Assembly (NCBI GenBank): GCA_039881145.1
Contig: JAYKKI010000074.1
Coordinates: 7,508,001-7,572,000 of the forward strand
Source of the DNA: Druceiella hillmani
Lineage: Eukaryota > Arthropoda > Insecta > Lepidoptera > Hepialidae
DNA: 64,000 bases
Direction: 5' to 3'
Below are positions 1 through 11,960 of this stretch, piece after piece. The notes below the pieces were generated by a model. It was not told where the DNA came from. It did no database searches and worked only from the letters and a program-made list of their open reading frames with translations. The first letter of the stretch is position 1. The number at the start of each line of letters is the position of its first letter. Position numbers and translations under genes: made by a program.

Positions 1-2130
1 TTAAAACTATTTTCTCTTTATATTGAACTATGTTTAATGCTAAAAATTTGGATTTCTAAAACTTTTGCATTACTAATGACACTTGCGTCTGTTTTACACG
101 TCCCTAAATCAAAATAAATTGAATAATTTGTATTGTACAACTTAAAAGCATATATACGTACATACATAGATCACCGATCATAAAATTCTACTTGATGTGA
201 TGCATTAAAGTAAATAATAATACTCTCATGTCTACTCTTATACGTACAATAACACATAGAGGTATATGGGGGAATGTTTTTACTAACGTATGTGCGAGAA
301 CTCTTGCTGTGGCAAAAATTAACAGCAAGATTTAAATGCACGCACTACCTCATGAACCATTTTAGACATTCATAAAAAATTGCAAGTAGGTTTTCGCTAA
401 CATACTCTTTCCATCCCGATGACATACCCTTTCAATACCCCATATAAAATTTAAATAAATCGATTACTTTTAGCCGCATTTAAATTTCTATAAAAATATT
501 TTTAAGCACGAAGAAGTATATAAATATATTGAAATATACGTAGGTCAATATGCTTAATTAGGATGCCAAATTTCAAGTAAAAATAGATATTGCAGACAGG
601 CTGAAGAACACGTGAGTTATATTAGAAGCATTCCGTTTTTTACCACTCTTTTATCAGGTCAACCTGTAACTAACTAATTAACTAACTAAAAAACTATGTA
701 ATGGATTCTACGAAACTAAATTTTATGCACTTTTAATTTTTATATCATCATGAAACTTGGAAGTCGTCTGTAGTACTGATGACAATACGATAATTTCATA
801 TACTTAAAAAAAATTTCTTTTAACAAAAAAGAGTAAAAAAATTACGGAATACATGAAATAAAATATTTCTTTACAAATTAAAAAAAAACGGTTTTGTAAC
901 AATATGAAGTGAAAAATAAAAATTAATCTTTAAATATAAAAATGTTAGTCAAGAGCGAAATGTTAAGTCTAAAAATTAATTTTCATGTAAAAAAAACACA
1001 TGTTGCTGTTGGCTTGCATTTTCATAATACTACCTTTATAAATATATAACGGTAAACAAATTCCGACAATCTGTATTAAGTACCCAATACTTCTTTTACG
1101 TGAAAGTTAATTTTTTTATCATCAGAGACATCCTTTCGCTCTTGAACGAAATCTTTACATATGAAGATCATTGTTGATTTTTTAATTCATATTACTGCAG
1201 AACCCTGTTTTTTTAGTTCTTTAAAGAAAAAAATTATTTGTTTTTAAGTTACATAATCGTGAAAATACATAATTTTTGTTTGATTTTAAAATGATCGGAA
1301 TCTATCTGATATTATATAAAATAGTTGTATACTATCAAAGCGTTACTAAAAACTTCTGGTTATTGTAATATCAACAAAATTTAACCTAAAAAAACTCTAT
1401 AACATACTACTTAAGTCGTTTTATAATAAGAAGATCAACAGCATCTCATATATAACACCTTCACTTTCGGTTTGTCGACTTCTTTTCACTTTAATTTTGT
1501 TGATAGTTAAGAGAAAGGATTCCGAATACCGCATTCATTTCGACAATGGCGCTTGTAAAAAAAGATAAAAGAATTCATTCGTAATCGTATGAGGTACAGT
1601 CACCTAATATCGTCCACATCCTTTTTATAAATAACGGTTTAAAAGAAATTCGATCAAATTTTAATCCACTTCCAGAAAGGAGGAGATTCTCAATTCGCTG
1701 TACTTACTTTTATATATGTTATATCTCATATATGCGGTATTTCTCAACCAATTTGAACGATTCTTTTTTTGTTTGGAACGATGTACTCCCATATATAGAG
1801 TACCCATACGATTGTAGTATGGATGTACTCCCATACATAGAGTACTCCATGAAAATTTAGGTAAAGAATCTGCACATGGAAATTGAAGATATACCATAGA
1901 ATTCCCCAAAATTTAACAGCACAATGCCGTAACCGAGTTTGGATGACATGGGTTCAACCAATTTATATTTTCTTTGTTTATTATTTCTCTATATTTAACA
2001 ACACAGGTGCCGTGATCAAGTTTCGATAATTTAGAACTAATAAGACACGACTAAGGACCACTTAAATTAGCTCTTTAGCTAAAACGGGGTGCAATGATGA
2101 AGCTGGACAGGAACTCTTCAGTGATGTAGA
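1..2130. other. AT-rich stretch without recognisable gene
   Basis: I see no convincing exon, RNA gene or transposon here on either strand. Open frames are short and have no recognisable protein similarity. The longest, on the minus strand near 1661-1909, contains a small duplication (two similar blocks around 1785 and 1825) and looks like chance. Confidence 0.5.
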
Positions 2131-3235
2131 GTAAACTCATCGAGTTTGGACTCGTTTGAGTCTCTTGACGTAGCACAAAAATAATAGGGTAAATAAGTAG
2201 GTAAGTATATACGGTACATACAATGTAATTTCAACTTTTTAACCATAAATCCTGATGCTGCTGGTGTACTGCCTACTTAAACCGTGAGACTTGTAGATCT
2301 GCTATTTATGGTCAGTCTCAGGCAGAGACTCTGTTATTAAACTCTAGACTCCAACTCCTCAGTTCTGGTGCGGCAGGAGAACTGCCTGCCTAAATAGTAA
2401 GACTTGAGGATCTGCGGTTTTTAAGTTAGTATTATGACTATCAAGCAGAGACTGCCATTAAACTTCGGGTTCCAACTCCTCAGTCTCGATGGTGTGGGGT
2501 CTGCTTAAATCGTGAGACTTGAAGATCTTTTGTTTTTATGTTAGTATTATGGGTCACAAGCAGAGACTCTGCCACTAAACTCTGAGTTCCAGCTTATCAG
2601 TCTTGACATTGTAGGGGTACTCGCCTGCTTAAATCGTGAGACTTGTTGATTTGCTGTTTTTAAATTAGTATTGTGGATCTCAACCAGAAACTCTGCCACT
2701 GAACACCGGGTTCTATATCTTTGTGTTGATAATATGGAGGTACTGCCTGCTTAAACAGTGAGACTTGTTGATCTGCTGCTTTTAAATTATTATTAAAGCA
2801 GAAGACAAGCACTAAAGCAAGCAGACACTAAACTTCGGGTTGGAACTTCTTAGTCTTGATGCTATAGCGATACTGCCCGCCTAAACTGTGAGACTTGAGA
2901 ATCTGCTATTTCTAAAATAATATTATGAGTCTCAAGCATTGAACTCCAGATTCCTGCTGCTTGAACTGTACGAGTACTCCCTGCCATTACTAGAGGTTCT
3001 GCCACTAAACTCCACTGAACTTCGTATTCGAATCGGTCTGCATGCCGTGATGGTGCTGTCTGTTAAATCATGAGATTTGAGGATATTCTGCTTTTTTGCT
3101 AGTATTATGGGTCTCAAGCAGAGAGTTAGCTACTAAACTCCGAGTTCTAAGTTATCAGTTTTGACGCTGTGGGTTATTGCCTTACTTAAATCGTAAGATT
3201 TATTGCTCTGATGTTTTTAAATTAGTATTGTACAT
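2130..3235. repeat. Degenerate minisatellite, about 120-bp units, roughly 8 copies
   Basis: The same block recurs. It contains a GAGACTTG-like motif followed by ATCTGCT, then a TTAGTATTATG-like string, a CTCAAGCAGAGACT string and an ACTCC-GAGTTCCAACTCCTCAGT string. The GAGACTTG landmark falls near 2286, 2400, 2514, 2638, 2760, 2890, 3072 and 3195, so the spacing is about 115-130 bp with one longer gap near 3000. Copies differ by substitutions and small indels, so the array is old. No coding frame runs through it. Confidence 0.85.
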
Positions 3236-3244
3236 TGATATGGC

Positions 3245-3352
3245 ATTGTATTAACGCACGCACGCACACACGCACGCACACACGCTCGCACGCCCGCACG
3301 CATGCCATCCCAGGCGGGCGATCATACATGCGTGCGTGCGTGTGTGCGTTAA
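3245..3352. repeat. CA/GC-rich microsatellite arranged as an inverted repeat
   Basis: An alternating (CGCA)n/(CACG)n tract is followed about 60 bp later by its reverse complement (TGCGTGCGTG...). The outer ends match as well (GTATTAACGCAC and GTGCGTTAATAC). The whole segment could fold into a long hairpin. It lies just upstream of the broken retroelement. Confidence 0.75.
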
Positions 3353-3464
3353 TACGGCTAATAATTAAGTTTTCTTACGGCAATATTTAATTTATTAAAG
3401 ACGTTAAGTATATACTTAATTAACATCAATTAATTGTTTTAATTGTATGTTATAATGATAAGAA

Positions 3465-3990
3465 ATGACTTATTTTTACAGCCAGCTTAGCGTTATCAGT
3501 CCAGTTAACATAAACAAGGTTCCCATATCTTGTATACTGTTTCATTATATTACGTTTTGTTTAGTATGCCTAGAAGAGACGAATCCCGAACAGCTGTTAG
3601 GGCTGGAAGGAGATGAAAACATTCAAATTAATGTATTATTTAAGTTCGTGAAACCCTTCGATGGGTCACCAGATAAACTCAACTCCTTTTTAACAAACTG
3701 TAATAATGCTTATGCCCTAGCCACTAAATCACAAAAAAAATATCTTATTTAAATTTATTCAAAGCTAACTACAAGAGAAAGCTGAATCAGCCTGTTCCAT
3801 CAAAGATTTTGACTCATGGGAACGACTCAGCAATTTCCTCAAAACTCAGTTTGGTGAGCAAAAACATTACACACATTTACTTGCCGACTTGCAAAATTTG
3901 GTCTTTGGATTAAACGAAGCCATTAATTTAGCTATCTCAGAAGAGAAAATACAAACATTGATGTATAAATATAATCCACCAGTTTCCTCT
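3465..3990 (+). pseudogene. gag-like remnant of the Gypsy element
   Basis: An open stretch of 95 codons ends at 3750. It contains a segment like the conserved start of Gypsy/errantivirus Gag capsid regions (VKPFDGSPDKL followed by FLTNCNNAY). A second frame continues the similarity to about 3990 after a stop, with the text reading through LANLQNLV-like and SEEKIQTLM-like stretches. Frameshifts make it non-functional. The N-terminal 25 or so residues of the open stretch may not belong to Gag. Confidence 0.55.
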
Positions 3991-4239
3991 AATCGCATTA
4001 ATTCGATGTCATCGCATCCAATTCGTTAATTCGATTCTTATGGCTTTCTATTAACAGTGACAATACTAGACCTCAACATAATTCTGACGCGTTCTGTCAA
4101 TATTGTAAAAACAAGTCATACTATCGATATGTGTAAAAAACGCGAATATAATAAAAATCTATTTAAAACAAAATTTTCATCTCAAGCTTCAATTTTTCGA
4201 GACACCATCAGGCTCGCGTTAATTTTATAGACAAAAACA

Positions 4240-4364
4240 ACGACAACAATTACACTGACGATACACAATCCGAAGTTGTGTGTCGTCAGTATAATTGTTG
4301 ACACAATCCGAAGTTGTGTGTCGTCAGTATAATTGTTGACACAATCCGAAGTTGTGTGTCGTCA
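4240..4364. repeat. 38-bp tandem repeat built from a hairpin arm
   Basis: Units start at 4263, 4301 and 4339 (ACACAATCCGAAGTTG...), with the third cut short near 4364. The sequence just upstream (4241-4271) is the approximate reverse complement of the second half of the unit (CAACAATTACACTGACGA against TCGTCAGTATAATTGTTG). The array therefore looks like a palindrome whose right arm was duplicated twice. It interrupts the retroelement between gag and pol. Confidence 0.85.
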
Positions 4365-4395
4365 AGAACACCCAAAGTTTAGTAAATAATTCAAA

Positions 4396-5566
4396 AAATG
4401 CTAGATCAAAAAATCATCAAACCTTCCATGTCTCCATGGTCTTCTGGAATTTGAATATTCCCAAAAAAAGTAGATGTTACTGTGCAAAGAGAATGGCGTA
4501 TAGTAATTGATTACAGCTAATTAAACCATATAACTACCGGCAAAACTTACCCTATCCCTAATACCTTACTTATCCTCGACCAACTAGGAAAATCAAAATA
4601 CTTCTCTTCTTTAGATCTAGCGTCTGGTTTCCATCAGATAAAGATACGCTTTCCGTATATCGCAAGGGCACTTCGAATTCAATTCGATTCGATTCGATTA
4701 TCACCGGTATCCAAGGAGAGCGTTGTTTAGTATATTTAGATGGTATCGTTATATATTCTCAAAATGTCACAACCTATATCAATATCTCTCTGCAGTCTTT
4801 CAAAAACTACGAAAATTCAATCTGAATTCTGCCAGACAAATGTGAAGTCCTGCGAAAAGAAGTCGGCAACTTAGGCCACACCATTACCGAACACGGTATA
4901 AAACCAGATCCTAATCAAATAAAATCAGTTTAGAATTCCCTATTCCAAAATACCCAAAAGACATTAAATCTTTCCTAGGCTTAGTATCCTACTATAGTCG
5001 TTTCATTCCAGACTTCTCTAAGATTTCGAAACCCTTAAGTCACTCTTAAAGAAATATACGTCCTTCAATCGGAGCAATGAATAGCAATTAGCCTTTGAGT
5101 AATTAAAAAATAAACTGATAACCGCTGCTGTCCTTATTTACCCCGATTCATCAAGCTTTTTCATACTCACCTGCGACGCTTCTATTTATTCAATTTCAGC
5201 TATCTTGTTACAGGTCAAATTGGAAAAAAGATCATCCTATCGCATATGCATCCAGAACACAAGTGAAATTTCGTTAAGCGTGGCTGAATAGGAACTCCTA
5301 GCTATAGTTTTTGGTTATAATTATACTTTCAGACCTTATATTTTTGGCAGAAAATTTAGTATTGTCGATCATCAAATTCTAAAAGCGATCATCAAATTTT
5401 AAAGTGATTGTTTAACCATACCAACCCAAGTAGTAAATTACAAAGATGACATCTTCAACTCGAGGAATACGAGTACGAAATTATATATCGCAAAGGTAAA
5501 CTAAATTCAGCAGTAGATGCACTTTCCCGTTTTCCCGCTCAAAATACTGTCCCTGTAACCCTATAA
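4396..5566 (+). pseudogene. Reverse transcriptase and RNase H remnant of the Gypsy element
   Basis: Reading across several frames, the conserved Gypsy reverse-transcriptase blocks appear in order: a PSMSPWSS-like block near 4420, an RIVIDY-like block near 4500, SLDLASGFHQI near 4610, and a degraded active-site block reading YLDGIVIYS near 4733. In that last block the usual Tyr-x-Asp-Asp second Asp is Gly. Downstream are an SFLGLVSYYSRFI-like connection near 4970 and an RNase H block with LTCDAS near 5167. There are multiple frameshifts and stops. Confidence 0.8.
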
Positions 5567-5589
5567 ATACTGAAACAAAATATTTTGGA

Positions 5590-5973
5590 TTGTCTCCTAC
5601 ATACTTCAATCAAAATACCGATTCCAACAACCCTTCCGACATCAATATTAATAATGCACAAAATAATATATCACAAACACCATTACAAACTCCACGTCCT
5701 CAACATTCTCCTAGCAACTACGAGTCTATATATCCAAGCCCTTCAGTTAGCCCACTCCTTCCAGACGAAGTATTTGAAGGTACTTATTCAAAATTCCTGA
5801 AATCCTCTAGCAAACCCAATTACAATACAAACATTTTTAAACACAATGACAGTCTTTTGAAAAGTAATCATAAAAGAAGCATAATTTCCACATCACTTGA
5901 TCTAGACGAAAGTATGCCCCATGTACAAGAAGTTTTAGATAGTTCCTCTCAATCCGAAATATTTATTCAGTAA
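5590..5973 (+). pseudogene. Pol linker ORF between RNase H and integrase remnants
   Basis: This 127-codon frame is still open. It is rich in Asn, Ser, Pro and Gln and has no recognisable fold. It lies exactly between the RNase H remnant and the integrase N-terminus, so I read it as a variable linker of the Pol polyprotein, not a separate gene. It ends at a stop at 5971-5973. It is the longest intact frame in the element. Confidence 0.5.
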
Positions 5974-6049
5974 GAAAGAACACTCCATTCATTTAACCCT
6001 CTTACCTTTAACAACAAAACTTATTATTTTCTATTTTTCCAGATTCACA

Positions 6050-6400
6050 ATTTTTATGATTGTTCATATGCCGACATATTCACAATACTAAAAATCCTTC
6101 GAAACAATCTTGTAGTATGCTCAGATAACCTGAAAGAACTAAGCATCACAGATTTCAAAAACCCATTTGATCGACACTCTTACATAAAGATATACAATAT
6201 GATAGCCTACTTATTTCATAACCCCAATATACATCTACCGCAATAAAATATATTACCCTACCTTAATGTATGACAGAATTCGCGAAAAATGTTATTGGGA
6301 AAATTGGGAAGAATGCGTAGTGGAATCGAAAATTATGTAAAAACTTGGTCTTCATGCCAAACTAACAAAGCCCTACACAAAATTAACCGAGCTCCCATGC
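6050..6400 (+). pseudogene. Integrase N-terminal remnant
   Basis: Broken frames show an extended stretch followed by an SYIKIYNMI-like segment and a W-S-S-C-Q-T-N-K motif near 6345, the typical end of the zinc-binding N-terminal domain of Gypsy integrases. The catalytic core that should follow is absent. The sequence runs straight into the palindrome at 6391-6448. Confidence 0.55.
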
Positions 6401-6448
6401 ACATCACAAGCACGTCCACTAGGACGTGTATGTGATGTGCATGGGAGC
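6391..6448. repeat. Near-perfect inverted repeat at the integrase truncation point
   Basis: The left arm starts GCTCCCATGCACATCACA and the right arm is its reverse complement ending at 6448. The inner part pairs imperfectly (CACGTCC/GGACGTG) around a 3-base loop. The palindrome lies where the integrase core is missing. Confidence 0.85.
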
Positions 6449-6589
6449 AACCTACTCGTAAGATCTAAAATATCTGAATTGTTACATATATTAGAAAATA
6501 GTTAACTAACACTTTCATTTAAGTCGGGGGATATAATTAAGGCTGTAATATTCAGCAAGTCAAATACATTCATCTTTCAATTATAACAC

Positions 6590-7568
6590 CAAAACAATTA
6601 GTAGATAATTATACGTCTATATCCAACTCTAATGAGCTACCTGTTCTATTAGTGTTCCATTAGTAGATAATATAATTATTATTATAAATAGATTCAAAGC
6701 TGTAGATTATTTTGAAAATTATGAAATTGTTTTTGTTTTAAAAGCTCCACTTGTAAACCCGAAAGAATATAATATGTATCAAACTGTACCTTCTGAAAAA
6801 GAAAATTCATACACTACTATTGTTCCATCTTTTAAATACTTAGGCATAACTAGAGATAAGTCATATTATTATAAGTTGGATGATTTTAAATATTGTAAGA
6901 TTATTTACAATCAATTTTATATTTGCGAAATATCTGATGTATACTCGAGTGCGCCAAAATTTGTGAAACTAAAATTATTTCTAAAACATTAACTTCAATA
7001 CCATATCAATGTGAGAGTAGATTTATAAAAGGTCATATAGAAATATGGCAAAAATTACGTAAAAATAAATGGATATTTGTCAACAGCCAAAAATCAAAGT
7101 TATATATAAATTGTTATACAAACATTTGAATTCGAAACAATAAACACAAGCATACTAAAATTACCACTTGATTGCATTGCCTACCGTAAAGATATGAAGC
7201 TTAGTCCGAAACATAACATGCACTTTAAATTGCAACCTGTAAATCCACGCTTCTAGTTAATAAATGACTCATGTCCCAATATTGAGAAATCCAACAAAAT
7301 AAAGAATAACCTTCCAATGTTAAATTTAAGAAATATTGATATGAATTCTATGTTATTTAATCATGGTAAAAACACCGATCATATAGTTAAAAGGTTAAAC
7401 GATATCATAGATAAACCTCACATAGTACTTTACGAGAACTACTATACTTATACAATAATTGTAATCGCTATCATAATTTTTATTTTTCTTGTATTATTTG
7501 TAAATTTTCAGGTATCGTTACAGTCTCCTCCACTTCCTGGACCTAGAATTAGAACTTCCTTTACATAA
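6590..7568 (+). pseudogene. env-like remnant of the errantivirus-like element
   Basis: A series of frames with errantivirus Env-like composition is broken by stops and frameshifts. Open stretches lie at 6774-6992 (72 codons, Tyr- and Lys-rich) and 7317-7568 (83 codons). The latter has an amphipathic stretch followed by about 22 hydrophobic residues rich in Ile, Val and Phe, consistent with the C-terminal transmembrane anchor of an envelope protein, and then a short Pro-rich tail. Assignment rests on position after pol and on the membrane segment. The copy is clearly defective. Confidence 0.6.
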
Positions 7569-7570
7569 AC

Positions 7571-8106
7571 TTCACTTTTTCGTACACCTAAGTTTAGTCT
7601 CATCCGAGGGACAGTTTTATATTCTATACATTCCAAAGCAATACTCCAAGAATAGGAATTCTCAGTATGTGCACACTAGTGCTTGACCAGTTCCCAAGTT
7701 CCTATTCTCAGTACCTGCACACTAGTACTTGACCAGCGAAATATAATTCTCAACAACAAGACCACACAGCGGTAAGCTGGCTTCCTTCCCACATTCAGTC
7801 CACCCGACAAACAGTTCACCATGCGCCTCTGATCCGACGACACCTACCAGATTCTGATTTGTTGGTCAAGTAATAAAAAATAAATAAAATAATTCTTTTT
7901 AAAAAAAAACAAACAACAAGAATCCTTTAACAGCACGTACGCACGCACGCACGCACGCACCTACGCACGTACGCATGCACGCACGTACGCGCATACTCTT
8001 AAGTATTATCTTGAAAAATAATGCCAATAATAATTACAACATTTCTTACTTCTTTTAAAAGTCTTTCCAGTGTTTAAATTATTGTCATGTTTTATAAATC
8101 TTCCTT
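7571..8106. repeat. Possible LTR-derived direct repeat and ACGC microsatellite
   Basis: Two 33-base blocks, at 7658-7690 and 7704-7736, share CACACTAGT.CTTGACCAG with a period of 46 bp. This could be part of the retroelement's 3' LTR, but no matching 5' copy was found. At 7932-7993 there is an (ACGC)n-type tract similar to the one left of the element. No gene is visible in this interval. Confidence 0.5.
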
Positions 8107-8205
8107 CTAGTCTCTCATACCGTCCCACACTTGGTAGTCACGTGAACACGCCAACTGAGTCAATATAGTACTTAACTCAGCCTCAATTTGTTGCTTGCGT
8201 GATAT
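8107..8205 (-). CDS. Candidate 3'-terminal exon of an unrecognised minus-strand gene
   Basis: Reading the minus strand, a good acceptor (a T-rich stretch ending ACAG) precedes 32 open codons that start ISRKQQIEAELS and end DYQVWDGMRD before a TAG at 8107-8109. The composition is protein-like: a charged amphipathic helix followed by a short polar tail. I do not recognise the family. No clear poly(A) signal is seen just downstream. It could be the last exon of a gene that also includes the candidate exon at 10821-10941, but the phases (0 here, 1 there) require another exon between them. Confidence 0.4.
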   Translation of the reverse strand: MSRKQQIEAELSTILTQLACSRDYQVWDGMRD

Positions 8206-8803
8206 CTGTAAAAAATTTAAACCTAACAACAACATGTCGAGTAAATATTTACTCAATGTATAAATTCTAGAAAGAAATCAACAGTTTTTTTAAGAAATTT
8301 CTGCTTTAATCCATCTACTTTCAAGCAGAAGATATATGAAATTGCGTTTCACTTAGGCTTGTTAATTAGCGCTGATTTCAATTGAAAATGATTTATTTTT
8401 TTTACCGTTTCCAATCTCAGCTCGAGAATTGACAAATATTTGGATATGGAAATAATGCTAAATTAATATATTAAAAAAAGAATGATTTAAAACCTTAAGA
8501 CATCACAATTACTAAATTGAGACATAGAATTTCACCATTCTGAAATTAACGAATCATTTGAACTCCATCTGCCTCAAACATATTAAAGGCCGATTGAATC
8601 GACTTCCTGCCTTTTATTACTGTTTGTTGAAATTATAAGGTAGAATACCTTAGTGTTATTTTTAATTAGCTTCGTTTTCACATTCGAATTAAACAAATTG
8701 ATTGTTCCACATACTAGTAATAACAAAAACTACATTTTCCACAACGATCAGCTGTGTATGCAAAGGTGTTTTAAAAATATCTTTTGATATTATTCAATAT
8801 TAT

Positions 8804-8926
<123 letters not shown>

Positions 8927-9189
8927 GAACAAACGTGGTTAAAAATAAAGCACATTTTTCTAAATAGAATTTTAATAAATTTATACATTTTGCTCATATC
9001 TTTTCTAAAGCTCAAATATATTTTCTGGAAAATAAAGTCATCGCTATTTCGGCCTTGTAAGCGGATGTGTTATCTTAGCGGAAAAGAGCACCCGCTTGCA
9101 ATTTTCCTATAATTGTCTCTATTAATATTTTTCTTTGCTCCACGCATTCATTTCTAAATCAATAATAGCAATACTAGCTTAGTTTTCTG

Positions 9190-9370
9190 ATTAATTTACC
9201 ATGATTTTTCACTATCTGATTCCTAAAAAACAATGACCCGCTGAGCTTGTGACCATAAATTTCTTGAGTGGCGTCGAAGTTGATCTTTTCTAAACAATCT
9301 ATTGCTGTTTCATCTATTGCTGTTTCATCTCGGGATGGAAGTATACCTGATATATTAGGAACAACTTGAT
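9190..9370 (-). other. Minus-strand open stretch, possible exon or relic
   Basis: On the minus strand about 55 codons are open, starting after an acceptor-like TTTCTAG near 9370. The text contains SGILPSRDE and EIYGHKLSGSLFF. A 15-base unit encoding part of DETAI is tandemly duplicated near 9300-9330. No donor of good quality is seen and the phase does not fit the neighbouring candidate exons, so it may be a relic. The family is not recognised. Confidence 0.25.
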
Positions 9371-10820
9371 ACTAGAAACCTTTAAAAATATCAAGGCTAT
9401 TTTTCGAATGCTCCATTAATATTATCAGCAGTGAACATGTGAAAACTGTCAAAAGCCAACTAAATGTCTAATGGTGATCGTTCGATTTGTCAACACTACA
9501 TCTTGGACTTTTTGATGTTATCTTCAATTTGGAAGGCGGACGGGCACCTTTCGCGATGCGCGTTTCAAATTGAAATTCTGCCTAGTATAAACCCCTTATA
9601 CCAGCGTGCAATTTTGGAATATGATAAAAAAAATAATTACAATGAGTCGACATTTATCTCCTTTCTATTTATTAGGAATCAACAAAATTCTCAACTTTTA
9701 GATATTTAATATTCACGTTCTTTATGACAAAAAAAAATTTCTTCAAACTCATAGTAATATAATCATACTTATCATAATGTCGGTCAATCAACGCCAACAT
9801 TATCATAAGTTTATAAGAAGAGATGGAATGGTGAGCTCTGTTGCATCTGCTAACAGGACTGGCAAACACGGGTGGGCGGAAATATTCAATACTCTTGTGT
9901 ATTGTAATTATAGTTATCTGCGTTTTATAAAGTAATTATTATTTTCAAAAAGAATAAAGTGCGATTAAATTAATCTGAAGAAACAAAATTCTTCGAAATT
10001 CAATTCGGCGTAGTCATGTATCAGGAAAATTATGTCAAATGAAGAAATATATTCCTTTGCTCATTTGTTTAACGTTTTATAGCTTCTTTCATATATATAG
10101 AAGTACTACCGTCTCTTCAGCATATATCATCACTAATAATTTATATAGGTACCGCGTCAACAGCTCAGAGGGGAGCTAAAATTGGCGGGGAGCAGAAAAA
10201 CTCGTATTTTTCCCTCTCGATCGTTCTATTCTTACGTATAAGAGAAAAACTGGCACAAGAATTATTTGTATTTAACATTGAAAAGTGAAAAAGTATCGCT
10301 TTCATTATCTATCGCAAAATTTTTTACCTCGTAGTGCCATGTTCACATTGATATTTTCATAACGACGCTGAATTTAAAGAATTTTAGTCCTGCTCGTTGA
10401 ATCATGTCACACTGACTGGGACGTTTTTATTTTACATTGTCTCAAAGAAACATTTTTAATTAAATATATTGTGTCCTCGTCAAACTTATTCCCAAAAATT
10501 ACAATTTCATTTTTATACGTGTTGTACTTATACTTAGTTTATGACCACTTCCGTTGTTCATTTGCAGCTCTAATAAATAGACTTTTAGGCGAAAAGGATT
10601 CACTTACAAGGTTTGCTTTATCTATAATGATTCAAAGTTAGTGTCAAGATAAGTGGAAAGATGAGATAAATCTTGATCGTAAGATGTGACGTTTGTTTTT
10701 TCCTCCGATCTATAATTATCATTGTCATCAATCTATTATTTCAAACTTATTTGAGACTACGGCTCGGTTGCTGCGCGTAACGTGAGATTAGATGTGAGAC
10801 AGATAAAGCAGAGTAATTAC

Positions 10821-10941
10821 CAGGTACTTGCGAGTCGTGTGCTGTTAAAAACATTTTCTCCATTGCTGGGTAGTTAAGTTCATCACCTGTTGGTGGACAG
10901 AATTTCTGGGGCTTTGTCTCATATTGTACTGATTTTGAAGC
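10821..10941 (-). CDS. Candidate internal exon of an unrecognised minus-strand gene
   Basis: Reading the minus strand, an acceptor (CAACTGTCAG) is followed by 40 open codons and a donor (GTAATT). The peptide contains YETKPQKFCPP and ELNYPAMEKMF. The 5' exon could be a short ATG exon near 11050-11070 with a GTAAAG donor, but its phase fits a different frame of this exon (reading QYNMRQSP), which stops after about 31 codons. Both frames being open lowers confidence. No known family recognised. Confidence 0.35.
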
Positions 10942-11779
10942 CTGACAGTTGAGTAAAATTTTACACGTCTCTGTGTCGATCAGCGATCAATCTGTAATAA
11001 ATACCATGTATGAGCACTTGCGTCTATGATAACGATTCTTTACCGAACTGCCCCCATTGTCTTAATCGCGTGTTATCGGTCAACTTAAAATGTTAACTCG
11101 CCAAAACTTGACATATTTTATTTAATTCTGTTCAAATCAGCTTCGTTGTGGTGATAATAGCATTCAACAAATATTTCGAAAAGTGTATTTTTGTGAATAT
11201 TTTTTTTATTTTCTTATTCAAATAATGGCGATATCGTATAAAGGAATATCGATTTGTACAATAATTTCAGCGTAATTGAATAATGAATAAAAGACAATAA
11301 AAATCTGATCCTGAAAAAATGATTAGAACGAGACAAGTTAACATTGAAGCCAATTTTCGGTACAGTGTGTTTCCAAAAAAAACTTCCTCCTTACTTGGTT
11401 TTAATGCTCGAGAGGGTATAGTTACTTCTCTTTTCTATCTATTTCCCATTCATGGCAACTCTTATTATCACGTATGAAATTTCTTTTTGGGTTATTAAAT
11501 GAATAGTTTATGCTCAAATCGTTGATAAGACTTTAATACCTATTAAATATCTGCACTCATGCAATCATGCAATCATCCTCTTTCTATTGCAAAAGTAATG
11601 AAGAACAAAAGCGCTTACCTAGATACAAGAACAACCATAACTAACACTTTATTAGTATCAGAAATTATGTACGGGATTAAATATTAAATAAAGTACAAAG
11701 TTATGAATTCTAATTAAATGAAGCTGTAACAAGATTATTATACGAACTCTCCAAAAAAATTACGTGATAAAATTAAAAT

Positions 11780-11960
11780 GATGGTATCCCATTAAAACGC
11801 GATGTTAAAGAAAGTCGAAGGAAATATATGGACATAAGAGACGGCAAATAAGTATAGAAGATGTAAGTAGAAAAATAAAATGTTGACGAGGAAAAAAAAC
11901 GTGGGCAGACCAAACAAAAGGATAGAATGTAAGAAGCCATAAAAATAGGAGATCATGTGT
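11780..11960 (+). pseudogene. Possible LINE 3'-end relic
   Basis: Broken plus-strand frames end in a basic stretch reading RGQTKQKDRM then EAIK. This resembles the RGRPKKRW-type tail found at the C-terminus of reverse transcriptases of several insect non-LTR elements. Stops interrupt it and only about 60 codons are traceable, so the call is weak. Confidence 0.25.

Larger units (their letters stand above)
3465..7570 (+). mobile_element. Decayed Gypsy/errantivirus-like retroelement with env-like ORF
   Basis: On the plus strand, in order, are a gag-like stretch, reverse transcriptase, RNase H, a low-complexity linker ORF, the start of an integrase and an env-like ORF with a C-terminal membrane segment. 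That order is the layout of insect errantiviruses (env-bearing Gypsy elements). Many frameshifts and stop codons break every domain except short stretches, and the integrase catalytic core is missing. I found no clear LTR pair. A 46-bp direct repeat at 7658-7736 may be part of a 3' LTR. The copy cannot be functional. Confidence 0.8.
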
